Shown here piece by piece: positions 8,547 to 16,432 of a stretch of DNA of 64,000 nt. The translations under genes were made by a program, and so were the position numbers. Numbering within the stretch: position 1 is the stretch's first letter; the number at the start of each line of letters is the position of its first letter. The notes beneath the pieces were generated by a model. It did no database searches, had not been told where the DNA came from, and was given only the letters and a program-made list of their open reading frames with translations. Source of the DNA: an uncultured Clostridia bacterium (GTDB lineage Bacteria; Bacillota; Clostridia; Christensenellales; Borkfalkiaceae); assembly GCA_944367535.1 (NCBI GenBank), contig CALVWQ010000004.1, positions 30,300 through 94,299 of the forward strand, read 5' to 3'.

Positions 8547-11030
8547 TCATTCGCTGCGCAACGCGACAACGGGGTCTTTCTTTGCCGCTATACTCGAAGG
8601 AATAAGTCCCGCGACGAGCGTCAATGTGATACTTATAAGCACTAAAATCAATGCCGCAAGCGGGTCAAGCACGGCAAGCCTTCCGACATCGGGTATAAGT
8701 TTTGCGAGAATGATATTTATCGGTATCGAGAACAGATACGTTATACCGACGCCTATAAGTCCCGCGAAAAGACCGATAAGGAAAGTTTCCGCGTTAAAGA
8801 CGTTGCCTATCTCGCCCTTTGCCGCGCCGAGCGCACGCAAAACGCCTATTTCCTTAGTTCTTTCAACAACCGAAATATATGTTATTATTCCGATCATGAC
8901 GCTCGAAACTATAAGAGAAATCGATGTAAAGGCAATAAGCACATAAGTTACTGCGTCAACCATGGTATTCAGCATTCCGAACATCATACTCATCATGTCG
9001 GAATAAGTTATCTGCAAACCTTCATTATCTTTAACTTCGGAACGCGCGTTCCATTCGTCAATGTATGCCTTAATGCGTTCTTTGCTCGTAAAGTCGCGCG
9101 CATAAATGCTGATTGTGGAAGGAGTATCGACGCCTGCGAGCTGTCTTAATGTAAGTGTTTCATAAAGTATGGGCCTTGGCGGAGTTGCAGAACTGTCCAT
9201 ACCGCTGTATATCGAAACCATACCGTTCGAATCCGCCGCATTTAAAATCGCACTGTCTTTATTGATTTCGAGGGCATGTTCCGTCAGCGCGGGAGTATAA
9301 GCAAAACCCGTCGAAAGTATGCCGTTTACATTTTCCTTAGCGCGGATTATTCCCACTATTTCGAGCGCTTCGAGCCCCTCGGTATCTTCCTGCACGTCAT
9401 TAAGGAAGTAATACCCGCCGAGATTCTGATACATAATATCGTTGTTTGCAAAATATATTTTCTTGCCGACAATATCCTCTATGGATATATATTTTTTTTT
9501 GTCACAAGTTACGTCCGTTCCCGTTTGGGGGAAATTGATGCCCACATATCCCAAAAGTGCGAGGGTGATGTCGCTAATCCCGTTATATTCATCTACAACG
9601 AGCACAATCTGATTATAATCCGATTTTTCAAAAGAAGGCATCTTTCCGTAAAGCACGTCGTATTGTTCTTCAATAAGTTCCTTGCTGTTCGGCATTTCCT
9701 GAATGGTCGGGATATACTGCCTTACAAAACTCGTACTAAGTCCCATTGCAGCTTCGAGTTGTGCATTATACATATCTTCTATACTATTAACGAGCATGTC
9801 AATCGCCATAAACGTCGGTTCGCCGTTAATAGTTATGTCGGTATAAAAATAATCGTTCATATCGAACCCGTAAGAATATGCGATGTCGTAATACAAGCCG
9901 GGGTCGGCATTATCGAGATAATGTAAAAATCCGTCTTCTGACGTATCCGAAAGGTCGTTATGTTCGAGCATGCCCGTAAGGTTATCGAACGCTTCTTCGA
10001 CTATGACGTTGTCGAGTTCGGGATATTTGTCCTTGCTGATGCTGTCGAACACGTCGGAAAACGTGGACAGGTCGACAGAACTTTCGCTAATCGTAAGCGG
10101 GTAAGTGGCGAGCGTATCTGTCTGCATACGCTCCATATACGCGTTAAACCCGTTTGAAAGAGCGAGAACGAGCGCGACGCCCGTAATACCGATACTTCCC
10201 GCGATAGATGTAAGAACGGTGCGCGTCTTTTTTGAATAAAGGTTTTTTATGGAAAGCGCGAATGCTGTTTTAAAACCCATTTTGGGTTTGCGCATTTTCT
10301 TGGGCTGATTATTGTCTGTTGCCTCGAACGGGTCCGAATCGCCCACCTTTTCCCCGTCGAGAAGGTTGATAATACGAGTAGAATATTTCTGCGCGAGGTC
10401 GGGATTATGAGTAACCATGATGACCAGCCTGTCTTTCGCGACCTCTTTTAAAAGGTCCATGACCTGAACGCTGGTTTCGGTATCTAACGCGCCCGTAGGC
10501 TCGTCGGCGAGGATTATTTCGGGGTCGTTGACAAGTGCGCGCGCAATCGCAACGCGCTGCATCTGTCCGCCCGAAAGCTGATTCGGTTTTTTATACGCCT
10601 GCCCTTCAAGACCGACTTTCTTTAAAATATCGAGAGCGCGGCGCCGCCTCTCGCGCTTGTTCACCCCCGAAAGTTCTAGCGCGAGTTCGACGTTGGCAAG
10701 CACGCTCTGATGCGGTATAAGGTTATATGATTGGAACACGAAACCTATACAGTTATTCCTGTAAGCATCCCAATCCTTGTCATTATAATTCTTGGTGGAG
10801 CGTCCCTCTATCACAAGGTCTCCCGAAGTGTATCTGTCAAGACCGCCTATGATATTCAAAAGCGTAGTCTTGCCGCAACCCGAAGGCCCGAGTATCGATA
10901 CGAATTCGTTCTTACGGAAACTAAGGTTAATACCTTTGAGCGCCTGAACCTTGAAATCTCCCTCTCCGTAAACTTTGACAATGTCAGTCAATCTCAACGC
11001 ACATTCTCCCTGCCTTTTTGGGGTCTTCAT
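8547..11030 (-). CDS. ABC transporter with fused ATPase and FtsX-like permease (MacB type)
   Basis: 827 residues. Residues 10-235 form an ABC ATPase with Walker [10 protein letters not shown], signature [15 protein letters not shown], Walker [13 protein letters not shown] and H-loop VTHN, of the LolD/MacB subclass. A membrane segment at about 265-290 is followed by a large extracellular domain (about 300-680) and three C-terminal helices with the FtsX-like [19 protein letters not shown] motif. This is the MacB arrangement, which works by mechanotransmission to export lipoproteins, peptides or antibiotics, or to signal across the membrane. AAGGAG precedes the ATG at 11030. It stands alone, with no two-component system beside it, so the substrate is unknown. 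Confidence 0.9.
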   Translation of the reverse strand: MKTPKRQGECALRLTDIVKVYGEGDFKVQALKGINLSFRKNEFVSILGPSGCGKTTLLNIIGGLDRYTSGDLVIEGRSTKNYNDKDWDAYRNNCIGFVFQSYNLIPHQSVLANVELALELSGVNKRERRRRALDILKKVGLEGQAYKKPNQLSGGQMQRVAIARALVNDPEIILADEPTGALDTETSVQVMDLLKEVAKDRLVIMVTHNPDLAQKYSTRIINLLDGEKVGDSDPFEATDNNQPKKMRKPKMGFKTAFALSIKNLYSKKTRTVLTSIAGSIGITGVALVLALSNGFNAYMERMQTDTLATYPLTISESSVDLSTFSDVFDSISKDKYPELDNVIVEEAFDNLTGMLEHNDLSDTSEDGFLHYLDNADPGLYYDIAYSYGFDMNDYFYTDITINGEPTFMAIDMLVNSIEDMYNAQLEAAMGLSTSFVRQYIPTIQEMPNSKELIEEQYDVLYGKMPSFEKSDYNQIVLVVDEYNGISDITLALLGYVGINFPQTGTDVTCDKKKYISIEDIVGKKIYFANNDIMYQNLGGYYFLNDVQEDTEGLEALEIVGIIRAKENVNGILSTGFAYTPALTEHALEINKDSAILNAADSNGMVSIYSGMDSSATPPRPILYETLTLRQLAGVDTPSTISIYARDFTSKERIKAYIDEWNARSEVKDNEGLQITYSDMMSMMFGMLNTMVDAVTYVLIAFTSISLIVSSVMIGIITYISVVERTKEIGVLRALGAAKGEIGNVFNAETFLIGLFAGLIGVGITYLFSIPINIILAKLIPDVGRLAVLDPLAALILVLISITLTLVAGLIPSSIAAKKDPVVALRSE

Positions 11031-11107
11031 AACGGGAACTCCTTTTATGAAATTATTATTCTATATTCACATTATACCGTAATCGACTTAAATGTTCCTT
11101 GAAAAAC

Positions 11108-11141
11108 CGAAAATATTATCTTTAATTTTTTCAGATAATAT
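11108..11141 (-). terminator. Terminator overlapping the htpG stop codon
   Basis: ATATTATCT (11113-11121) pairs with AGATAATAT (11133-11141), followed on the minus strand by TTTTCGGTTTTT. The stem includes the htpG stop at 11131-11133. Confidence 0.55.
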
Positions 11142-13005
11142 CCGACAGAGCGGACACGAATTCGCCCGCGTCGTCGAGCGCGAGACCTTCTAAAAGTCTC
11201 GCCTGTTCGTAAAGGACGAGAGCGTACTTTTTGAGTTTTTCCTTATCGGTTTCAAAAAGCGTTTTCAGCGTATTGAGAATTTTATGTTCGGCGCTTATTT
11301 CGAGAATCTTATCCGCTTTTACCTTGCCGTCCGAATTCGGCATGGAATTAAAGACTTTCTCCATTTCTATCGATATATCGCCGCCCGAAATGAGGCATAC
11401 GGGATAGGTTTTGAGGTTTGAGGTTAGCCTTACTTCCTTTACCTTGTCGCCGAGGTCGTTTTTAATTTCTGCGAGTAAATCTTTCAGACTCTCACTCTTT
11501 TCTTTTAGTTGCTCCTTTTCGGCGTCCGAATCTATCGAGAAATCGGCTTCGGAAACGGATTTGAACTTCTTTCCGTCGTAATCCATAAGGATTTTGGCAA
11601 CGAATTCATCTACCCCGTCTTTGAAGAAAAGTATTTCGTATCCTTTTTCTTTCGCCTTTTCAATTTGCGGAAGCGCGGCTATCTTCTCGTAACTTTCGCC
11701 CGAGGCATAGTAAATCGCGTCCTGACCTTCGAGCATTCCATCTACATATTCTTTCAGGGAAACGAGTTTTTCCTTTTTCGACGAATAGAACATAAGGAAA
11801 TCTTTTAATTTATCCTTATTCATGCCGAATCCCGCATAAACACCGAATTTTATCGCGAGTCCGAACTCTGCAAACAGTTTTTCGTAAGTTTCGCGCTCCT
11901 CGTCCATCATCTTTTTAAGTTCGGAGGAAATTTTCTTTTCTATGCTGTTTGCAATGGCCTTGACCTGTCTGTCCTGTTGCAGTATTTCACGCGAAATATT
12001 TAAGGAAAGGTCTGCGGAATCCACTATGCCGCGCACAAACCCGAAATAATCGGGCAGAAGTTCCTCGCACTTTTCCATTATCATGACGCCGTTACAATAA
12101 AGTTTGAGTCCCTTTTTATAATCTTTCGAATAATAATCGAAAGGCGCGCGAGACGGGAAGAACAAAAGCGTGTCATAAGTTACACTGCCCTCGATTTTGG
12201 CGTAAACGCTCTTCAACGGGTCGGTATAGTCGTGAAACTCGTTCTTATAAAACTCGTTTAAGTTTTGTTCGGTAACATCTTTCTTGGGTTTTTTCCAAAC
12301 AGGCACCATGCTGTTCAGCGTTTCGGTCTTTTCCACCTGTTCGTACTCGGGTTTATCGTCGGGCGAACCCTCCTTTCTCTCCGAACGCGTAACTTTCATC
12401 GTTATAGGATAACGTATATAGTCCGAATACTGCTTCACGAGCGAAGAAATTCTATATTCTTTGAGAAAATCCGAATATTTGAAATCGTCCGTATCGGCTT
12501 TAAGCGTCAGCACAACCTTCGTGCCGAGTCCTTCTTTTTCCGTCTCCTCGACGGTATATCCCTCGACGCCCGCGCTCGTCCACTTAAAAGCCTTGTCCGC
12601 TCCGTACGCTCTCGAATAAACCTCTATTTTGTCCGCGACCATGAACGCCGAATAAAATCCCACGCCGAACTGACCTATCAGTTCGTTCTCGTTCTTTTCC
12701 GCGTTTTCTTTCTTGAACGCAAGAGTGCCGGACTCGGCTATCGTCCCGAGATTCTTTTCGAGTTCAGCCGCCGTCATGCCTATCCCGTTATCCTCGATGG
12801 TCAGAGTCCTTGCCGCCTCGTCCCGCGTTATGGTTATCTTAAAATCCGAATCGACGCTCGTATCCGTCAAAGATATGAATTTCAGTTTGTCTATCGCGTC
12901 GGACGCGTTGGATATAAGTTCGCGCAGAAATATCTCTTTATTGGTATAAATCGAGTTTATCATTAAGTCGAGTATTCTTTTGGATTCCGTTTTAAATTGT
13001 TTCAT
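11131..13005 (-). CDS. htpG: Hsp90 chaperone HtpG
   Basis: 624 residues, normal for bacterial Hsp90. The N-terminus shows the family signature YTNKEIFLRELISNASDA, the GHKL ATP-binding motifs DNGIGM and GQFGVGFYSAF, and the middle-domain catalytic Arg region LNISREILQQDRQVKAI. It is an ATP-dependent cytosolic chaperone. The start at 13005 gives the family N-terminus MKQFKTESKRI, with GGAG upstream; the longer frame to 13035 begins inside the CIRCE half-site. Expression should be heat-inducible: a TTGACA/TATAAT promoter lies directly upstream, and a CIRCE operator sits over the predicted transcription start, so HrcA should repress it. Confidence 0.97.
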   Translation of the reverse strand: MKQFKTESKRILDLMINSIYTNKEIFLRELISNASDAIDKLKFISLTDTSVDSDFKITITRDEAARTLTIEDNGIGMTAAELEKNLGTIAESGTLAFKKENAEKNENELIGQFGVGFYSAFMVADKIEVYSRAYGADKAFKWTSAGVEGYTVEETEKEGLGTKVVLTLKADTDDFKYSDFLKEYRISSLVKQYSDYIRYPITMKVTRSERKEGSPDDKPEYEQVEKTETLNSMVPVWKKPKKDVTEQNLNEFYKNEFHDYTDPLKSVYAKIEGSVTYDTLLFFPSRAPFDYYSKDYKKGLKLYCNGVMIMEKCEELLPDYFGFVRGIVDSADLSLNISREILQQDRQVKAIANSIEKKISSELKKMMDEERETYEKLFAEFGLAIKFGVYAGFGMNKDKLKDFLMFYSSKKEKLVSLKEYVDGMLEGQDAIYYASGESYEKIAALPQIEKAKEKGYEILFFKDGVDEFVAKILMDYDGKKFKSVSEADFSIDSDAEKEQLKEKSESLKDLLAEIKNDLGDKVKEVRLTSNLKTYPVCLISGGDISIEMEKVFNSMPNSDGKVKADKILEISAEHKILNTLKTLFETDKEKLKKYALVLYEQARLLEGLALDDAGEFVSALSDII

Positions 13006-13028
13006 AACTGTGTATCTCCGTAAGTTTT

Positions 13029-13055
13029 TTGGCACTCTCTATCGTTAAGTGCTAA
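13029..13055 (-). promoter_or_regulatory. CIRCE operator (HrcA-binding site) of htpG
   Basis: TTGGCACTC, 9-base spacer, AAGTGCTAA, compared with the consensus TTAGCACTC-N9-GAGTGCTAA: 16 of 18 half-site bases match. It begins 4 bases after the -10 box, overlapping the predicted start of transcription. Confidence 0.9.
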
Positions 13056-13059
13056 TTAT

Positions 13060-13087
13060 ATTATATACCGCCGAAATTATTTGTCAA
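13060..13087 (-). promoter_or_regulatory. Promoter of htpG
   Basis: Minus-strand TTGACA (13082-13087), 16-base spacer, TATAAT (13060-13065), both consensus. It is immediately upstream of the CIRCE operator. Confidence 0.85.
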
Positions 13088-13145
13088 CTTAATTGACAGG
13101 TTTTTCGCAAAAAAAGAATCGCGGGTTAAGATTTGCCGTAAAACA

Positions 13146-13174
13146 TTGACAAACGCCGTCAAAAATGCTAAACT
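13146..13174 (+). promoter_or_regulatory. Promoter of the BFD-like ferredoxin gene
   Basis: TTGACA (13146-13151), 17-base spacer, TAAACT (13169-13174). The predicted start near 13181 leaves room for the AAAGGAG ribosome-binding site before the ATG at 13205. Confidence 0.65.
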
Positions 13175-13204
13175 TTTTTGTGATTACAAAAGGAGACGAG
13201 AAAA

Positions 13205-13399
13205 ATGGAAAACAAACTGGTCTGCAACTGCAAAAAAGTCTATATGTCGGATATCGAAAAAGCGGTTTATGCGACGAACAACATCACCGACCTCGAAAAG
13301 AAATTCGAAGAAGTGCAGAAAATCACGAAATGCTCTACGGGCTGCGGCGGCTGCCACGATAAAATCATGGATATAATCGCCGATTTCATGAATGCTTAA
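13205..13399 (+). CDS. BFD-like [2Fe-2S]-binding protein
   Basis: 64 residues, the size of a free-standing BFD-like domain (bacterioferritin-associated ferredoxin family). It has CNC near residue 8-10 and CSTGCGGCHDKI near residue 43-54, giving the paired CxC and CxxxxCxxC cysteines expected for a BFD [2Fe-2S] cluster. AAAGGAGACGAG precedes the ATG. Overlapping longer frames at 13146 and 13165 have no ribosome-binding site and encode lysine-rich shadow sequence. It is probably a small electron-transfer or iron-sulfur-delivery protein. It is followed after 18 nt by a membrane protein gene. Confidence 0.85.
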   Translation: MENKLVCNCKKVYMSDIEKAVYATNNITDLEKKFEEVQKITKCSTGCGGCHDKIMDIIADFMNA

Positions 13400-13417
13400 A
13401 CCATAGAAAAATTTACG

Positions 13418-14137
13418 ATGAAGAACCGAATTGTTTCGGCGGTTTTCGGAGTATTTCTTTTCTTTTTGATACTCACCGTTTCGATAGGTTTGCCGATATA
13501 TTTCAGATTTTTCTATTACATACAGATTCGCACGTTGGGACTCGAAAGCACCGGATACAGTTACGCCGAGATAAAGGCGGCTTACGACGAAGTGCTTAAT
13601 TTTCTTACGCTCCCTTTCAGCGAGTTCGGAACGGGAATTTTGCGACACTCGGAAGAGGGTGCGGCGCATTTTTACGACTGCAAGGTACTCTTCAATCTCA
13701 ATGCGGCAGTTATGATAATTTCGGCGACGATATGTATCGTTATAGGCATTCTCAATAAAAAAGGTTACGTCAGCCTCGCCCGCCCGCACGGATTTTCCGT
13801 GGCTTTCTATTCGGCGGTATGCGCGATAGCCCTGCCCGTAATCATAGGCGCGCTCGCGGCGACAGATTTTAACAACGCTTTCGTGATTTTCCATAAAATA
13901 TTCTTCCCGGGAAAAGACAATTGGATTTTCGACGAATACGAGGACGAAATCATAAAAATACTCCCTCAGAAATTTTTCATGAATTGCGCAATACTCATCG
14001 GGGCGGGACTTATTGCGATATGCGCGGCGATTATTGTCGCCGACATAATTAAAAGAAAACGCCGCAAAAAGCAAAGCGCTCTCGGCGAGGACCGCGACAA
14101 AGCCTCAAAAAACGAAAGCGAAAATCTAATACAATAA
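13418..14137 (+). CDS. TIGR01906-family (DUF1461) integral membrane protein
   Basis: 239 residues with four clear hydrophobic segments (about residues 8-30, 95-117, 130-152 and 188-210) and a basic C-terminal tail (IKRKRRKKQ). The extracellular loop before the last segment contains IFFPGKDNWIF, which matches the conserved loop I remember for the TIGR01906/DUF1461 family of Firmicutes. The function of the family is unknown. It is co-transcribed with the BFD-like gene and ends before a strong bidirectional terminator. Confidence 0.78.
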   Translation: MKNRIVSAVFGVFLFFLILTVSIGLPIYFRFFYYIQIRTLGLESTGYSYAEIKAAYDEVLNFLTLPFSEFGTGILRHSEEGAAHFYDCKVLFNLNAAVMIISATICIVIGILNKKGYVSLARPHGFSVAFYSAVCAIALPVIIGALAATDFNNAFVIFHKIFFPGKDNWIFDEYEDEIIKILPQKFFMNCAILIGAGLIAICAAIIVADIIKRKRRKKQSALGEDRDKASKNESENLIQ

Positions 14138-14197
14138 AAATAAAAAGAAATTGCAAATATATAATTTGTAAGAAAAAATTTAAAAAAAGTTATAAGC

Positions 14198-14243
14198 AAA
14201 AATACCCCGCCTCGGGCGATTTCGCCCGAGGCGGGGTATTTTT
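14198..14243. terminator. Bidirectional terminator between convergent genes
   Basis: A nearly perfect inverted repeat (14198-14219 against 14222-14243) with a GC-rich core and A/T-rich ends, so both strands end in a T-tract. It serves the plus-strand membrane protein gene and the minus-strand hsp20 gene. Confidence 0.88.
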
Positions 14244-14315
14244 AAAGATTTGCGGTTTTACCGATTTGAATTCTGTCCTTTCGGCTTCGGATTTATACGG
14301 ATTATAATTCCATAA

Positions 14316-14741
14316 TCATTCTATTAAAATATTCCCCGAATTATTCTGTGTCTCTTCTTTTTTCGGCACACAGAGCAAAAGCACTCCGTTTTCGTATTTC
14401 GCTTTCACGTCGGATTCGGTTATTCCCTCGCCCACATAATAACTGCGGGAACAGGAATAACTTCTTTCACGCCTTACATAGTTCTTTTCGTCTTCCTGTT
14501 TTTCTTCGCGCTTGGCTTCCACGGTAAGATATCCGTTTTTAAGCGTTACGCTTATGTCTTTTTTGTCAAAACCCGGTACCTCGACGGCAAGTTCGTACCC
14601 CTTTTCCGTCTCCTTTACATCCGTTTTCATATTGCCTTTCTTCTGCCCGTAAAACATGGGTTTAAAGAAACTTTCAAACGGGTCTTCCCAGAAATTGAAC
14701 CCCAATCCTTCTTCGTTTTTTCTAGATAAATAGTTTTTCAT
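14316..14741 (-). CDS. Small heat-shock protein, Hsp20/alpha-crystallin family
   Basis: 141 residues. The alpha-crystallin domain runs from about residue 38 to 128: VKETEKGYELAVEVPGFDKKDISV is its start, and the closing ENGVLLLCVPK is the conserved GVL motif. The C-terminal ILIE supplies the I-x-I-type anchor used for oligomer assembly. The N-terminal arm has the usual DPFESFFKPMF segment. It holds unfolding proteins in the cytosol. AAAGGAG precedes the ATG. A consensus promoter and a CIRCE site lie just upstream, so it should belong to the same HrcA regulon as htpG. Confidence 0.95.
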   Translation of the reverse strand: MKNYLSRKNEEGLGFNFWEDPFESFFKPMFYGQKKGNMKTDVKETEKGYELAVEVPGFDKKDISVTLKNGYLTVEAKREEKQEDEKNYVRRERSYSCSRSYYVGEGITESDVKAKYENGVLLLCVPKKEETQNNSGNILIE

Positions 14742-14787
14742 AATATTTCTCTCCTTTAATTTTATTAGCAGTCTTTGGAATTGATTG

Positions 14788-14814
14788 TTAGCACTCTCTT
14801 TTCCTGATTGCTAA
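14788..14814 (-). promoter_or_regulatory. CIRCE operator of hsp20
   Basis: TTAGCACTC, 9-base spacer, GATTGCTAA: one perfect half-site and one with a single mismatch. It overlaps the predicted transcription start. A further lone half-site-like TTAGCAGTC lies at 14765-14773. Confidence 0.9.
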
Positions 14815-14819
14815 CTACA

Positions 14820-14847
14820 ATTATACTCGCGCTTTTTTATTTGTCAA
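14820..14847 (-). promoter_or_regulatory. Promoter of hsp20
   Basis: Minus-strand TTGACA (14842-14847), 16-base spacer, TATAAT (14820-14825), the same layout as the htpG promoter. Confidence 0.85.
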
Positions 14848-14867
14848 GAGTTTTTTTAAAAAAAATA

Positions 14868-14902
14868 AAAAAAGATTGCAAAAATTTTCCGCAATCTTTT
14901 TA
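14868..14902 (-). terminator. Terminator of the ATP-grasp gene
   Basis: GATTGC (14874-14879) pairs with GCAATC (14891-14896), flanked by A/T tracts on both sides so that either strand ends in T residues. It separates the ATP-grasp gene from the hsp20 promoter. Confidence 0.7.
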
Positions 14903-14939
14903 TTGCCTTTTTAAGATTTAATATACCCGATTAATTAAT

Positions 14940-15833
14940 TTATTTGAATGACCCTAAAATATATTCCGCATATTTTGCCGCGACGTTAACGCCCGTAGCC
15001 GCCTCTATTCCCTCAAAAAACGCGTTGGAGTTAACCTCGCATATCACGGGTTCGCCGTTTTTGCCGAATAATATATCGACGCCGCAATAATCCATTCCGA
15101 GAACTCTTGCCGCTCTCTCCGCCTCGCTTATAAAATCGGCGAAAAACGCGTCTTTTAATTCTATTTTTTCACCTTTGCCGCCAAGCGCGATATTTGAACG
15201 GAAATCATTTTTATTGCTTCTCAGCATTGCTGCTTCCGCCTTACCGCCTATGACTATGACGCGCACGTCCTGTCCCACCCTGCCGTCTATATACCGCTGA
15301 TAAATATGCGGGACGGTTTTGAGTCTTTGCATCAGAGCAGTCAGTTCTGACATATTGTCCGCCTTATGCACTCCTTTGCCCATGGAGCCGAAACTCTCTT
15401 TAACCACGACGGGGAATCCGAGCCTTTCTGCAATGTTTCGGGCATCCTCATGAAAAAGAGGTGCTCCCGCGTCGTAGCAAAGCGGCGCGAATACCGTGTC
15501 CGGAAGATTGAAACCGTGTCCCGAGAGGGCTATTACCGTCTCACCCTTATCGTCGCATACTCTTATTTTATCGTGTCTGTTAAAAAGTCTTATACCTTTT
15601 TTTTCGAGTATAGCGGAAAGATATTTATCTTTATCGAGGTAAACGACAAAATCACAAAAAAAAGACGAGGCTTCGGACATCTCGCCGAATACACCCGTTC
15701 CGAGATAGCCGTCGGAAATTATTTCCGTATCCACTCCCCTTGCCGCAAATTCCGACATGAGCCTTTCCGCCTGACGAAGGCTCTGCCCAGGCACACCGAA
15801 ACGATTGACTATAATTTTACCCGTAAGTCCCAT
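14940..15833 (-). CDS. RimK-like ATP-grasp family ligase
   Basis: 297 residues. An N-terminal pre-ATP-grasp region (1-110, with NRFGVPGQSLRQAERL) is followed by an ATP-grasp fold: VVVKESFGSMGKGV is the phosphate-binding loop, IYQRYIDGRVGQDVRVIVIGG the central strand region, and VDILFGKNGEPVICEVNSNAFF the metal-binding C-terminal motif (Asp, Glu, Asn). RimK/LysX-type enzymes join a carboxylate and an amine using ATP. The acceptor is unknown. The longer frame to 15869 would place the start within the -35 box. The ATG at 15833 lies 7 nt after a TATAAT box, so a leaderless mRNA is predicted. Confidence 0.85.
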   Translation of the reverse strand: MGLTGKIIVNRFGVPGQSLRQAERLMSEFAARGVDTEIISDGYLGTGVFGEMSEASSFFCDFVVYLDKDKYLSAILEKKGIRLFNRHDKIRVCDDKGETVIALSGHGFNLPDTVFAPLCYDAGAPLFHEDARNIAERLGFPVVVKESFGSMGKGVHKADNMSELTALMQRLKTVPHIYQRYIDGRVGQDVRVIVIGGKAEAAMLRSNKNDFRSNIALGGKGEKIELKDAFFADFISEAERAARVLGMDYCGVDILFGKNGEPVICEVNSNAFFEGIEAATGVNVAAKYAEYILGSFK

Positions 15834-15840
15834 AAATTTT

Positions 15841-15869
15841 ATTATACTACCTGTTTTATGTTTCGTCAA
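15841..15869 (-). promoter_or_regulatory. Promoter of the ATP-grasp gene, predicting a leaderless mRNA
   Basis: Minus-strand TTGACG (15864-15869), 17-base spacer, TATAAT (15841-15846), then 7 bases (AAAATTT) and the ATG at 15833. No ribosome-binding site fits at a usable distance. Confidence 0.75.
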
Positions 15870-15914
15870 GGAGGTTTGAAAATATTTTCAGACATAAAAT
15901 TTTCGGATTCGGTA

Positions 15915-15943
15915 TTGACAAAATACAGTCAGCATATTATAAT
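15915..15943 (+). promoter_or_regulatory. Consensus promoter of the structured ncRNA
   Basis: TTGACA (15915-15920), exactly 17 bases, TATAAT (15938-15943): a perfect sigma-A promoter with no protein-coding gene behind it. The predicted start is near 15950. Confidence 0.85.
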
Positions 15944-15949
15944 ATAGTT

Positions 15950-16222
15950 GAAAAAGGTAAAGCACCCGCAGGGTGTACCGATTACAGCAATTTAAGGGAG
16001 GGCAGACCAATGTACTTCGATGCAACAGACTCACAAATGTCTGCCGGATGCGTGTAAGACCGTAGAGAAGAAAACCCGAAAATGTCGTAAAGAAGGCAAG
16101 ATGGGTTTAGCGACAAAACGTCGGAGAGAAAATCGGAAAGCACACGCGTCGCGGCAAAAAAATTCGAACGGGATTCAAAACTGAATATATTACCGCCCGC
16201 GGCGAATACGTCGCGGGCGGTA
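15950..16222 (+). ncRNA. Structured non-coding RNA, possibly of the raiA-motif class
   Basis: About 270 nt transcribed from a perfect promoter, GC-richer than its AT-rich flanks and without an ORF. Visible structure: hairpin CACCC/GGGTG at 15963-15975; a long-range stem GGCAGAC (16001-16007) with GTCTGCC (16039-16045); an apparent H-type pseudoknot in which AAACCC (near 16072) pairs with GGGTTT (near 16104) while TGTCG (near 16084) pairs with CGACA (near 16111); and a terminal stem 16191-16201/16212-16222. The T-tract after it is weak (TGTCTTTAAATT). The GGGTGTACCG start, TACTTCGATG loop and pseudoknot remind me of the raiA motif of Firmicutes, but this is from memory; no raiA gene is in the window. 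Confidence 0.6.
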
Positions 16223-16432
16223 TGTCTTTAAATTCCTTAAATTCTTTTCGGCAATATGTTCCTAAAAATTTTAACGCTTTATATTAAAGAAATCTTCTAT
16301 TCGTTAAAAATATCTTTCGATATTTCCTAATACTTTACAAAATTTACCGTCAATAAAGATTTTTATTATTAAGTATTAAACCGAAAATAATTTTTTTATT
16401 AAAACAATTATTCTTTGTAGAAAACCGACACC
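16223..16432. other. AT-rich intergenic stretch
   Basis: About 210 bases between the ncRNA and the trkH stop. No ORF and no clear terminator; nothing recognised. Confidence 0.4.

Noticed and set aside
15834-15869. Start of the ATP-grasp gene at 15869
   Set aside because: This start lies in the -35 box of the only good promoter and would add 12 residues without family similarity.
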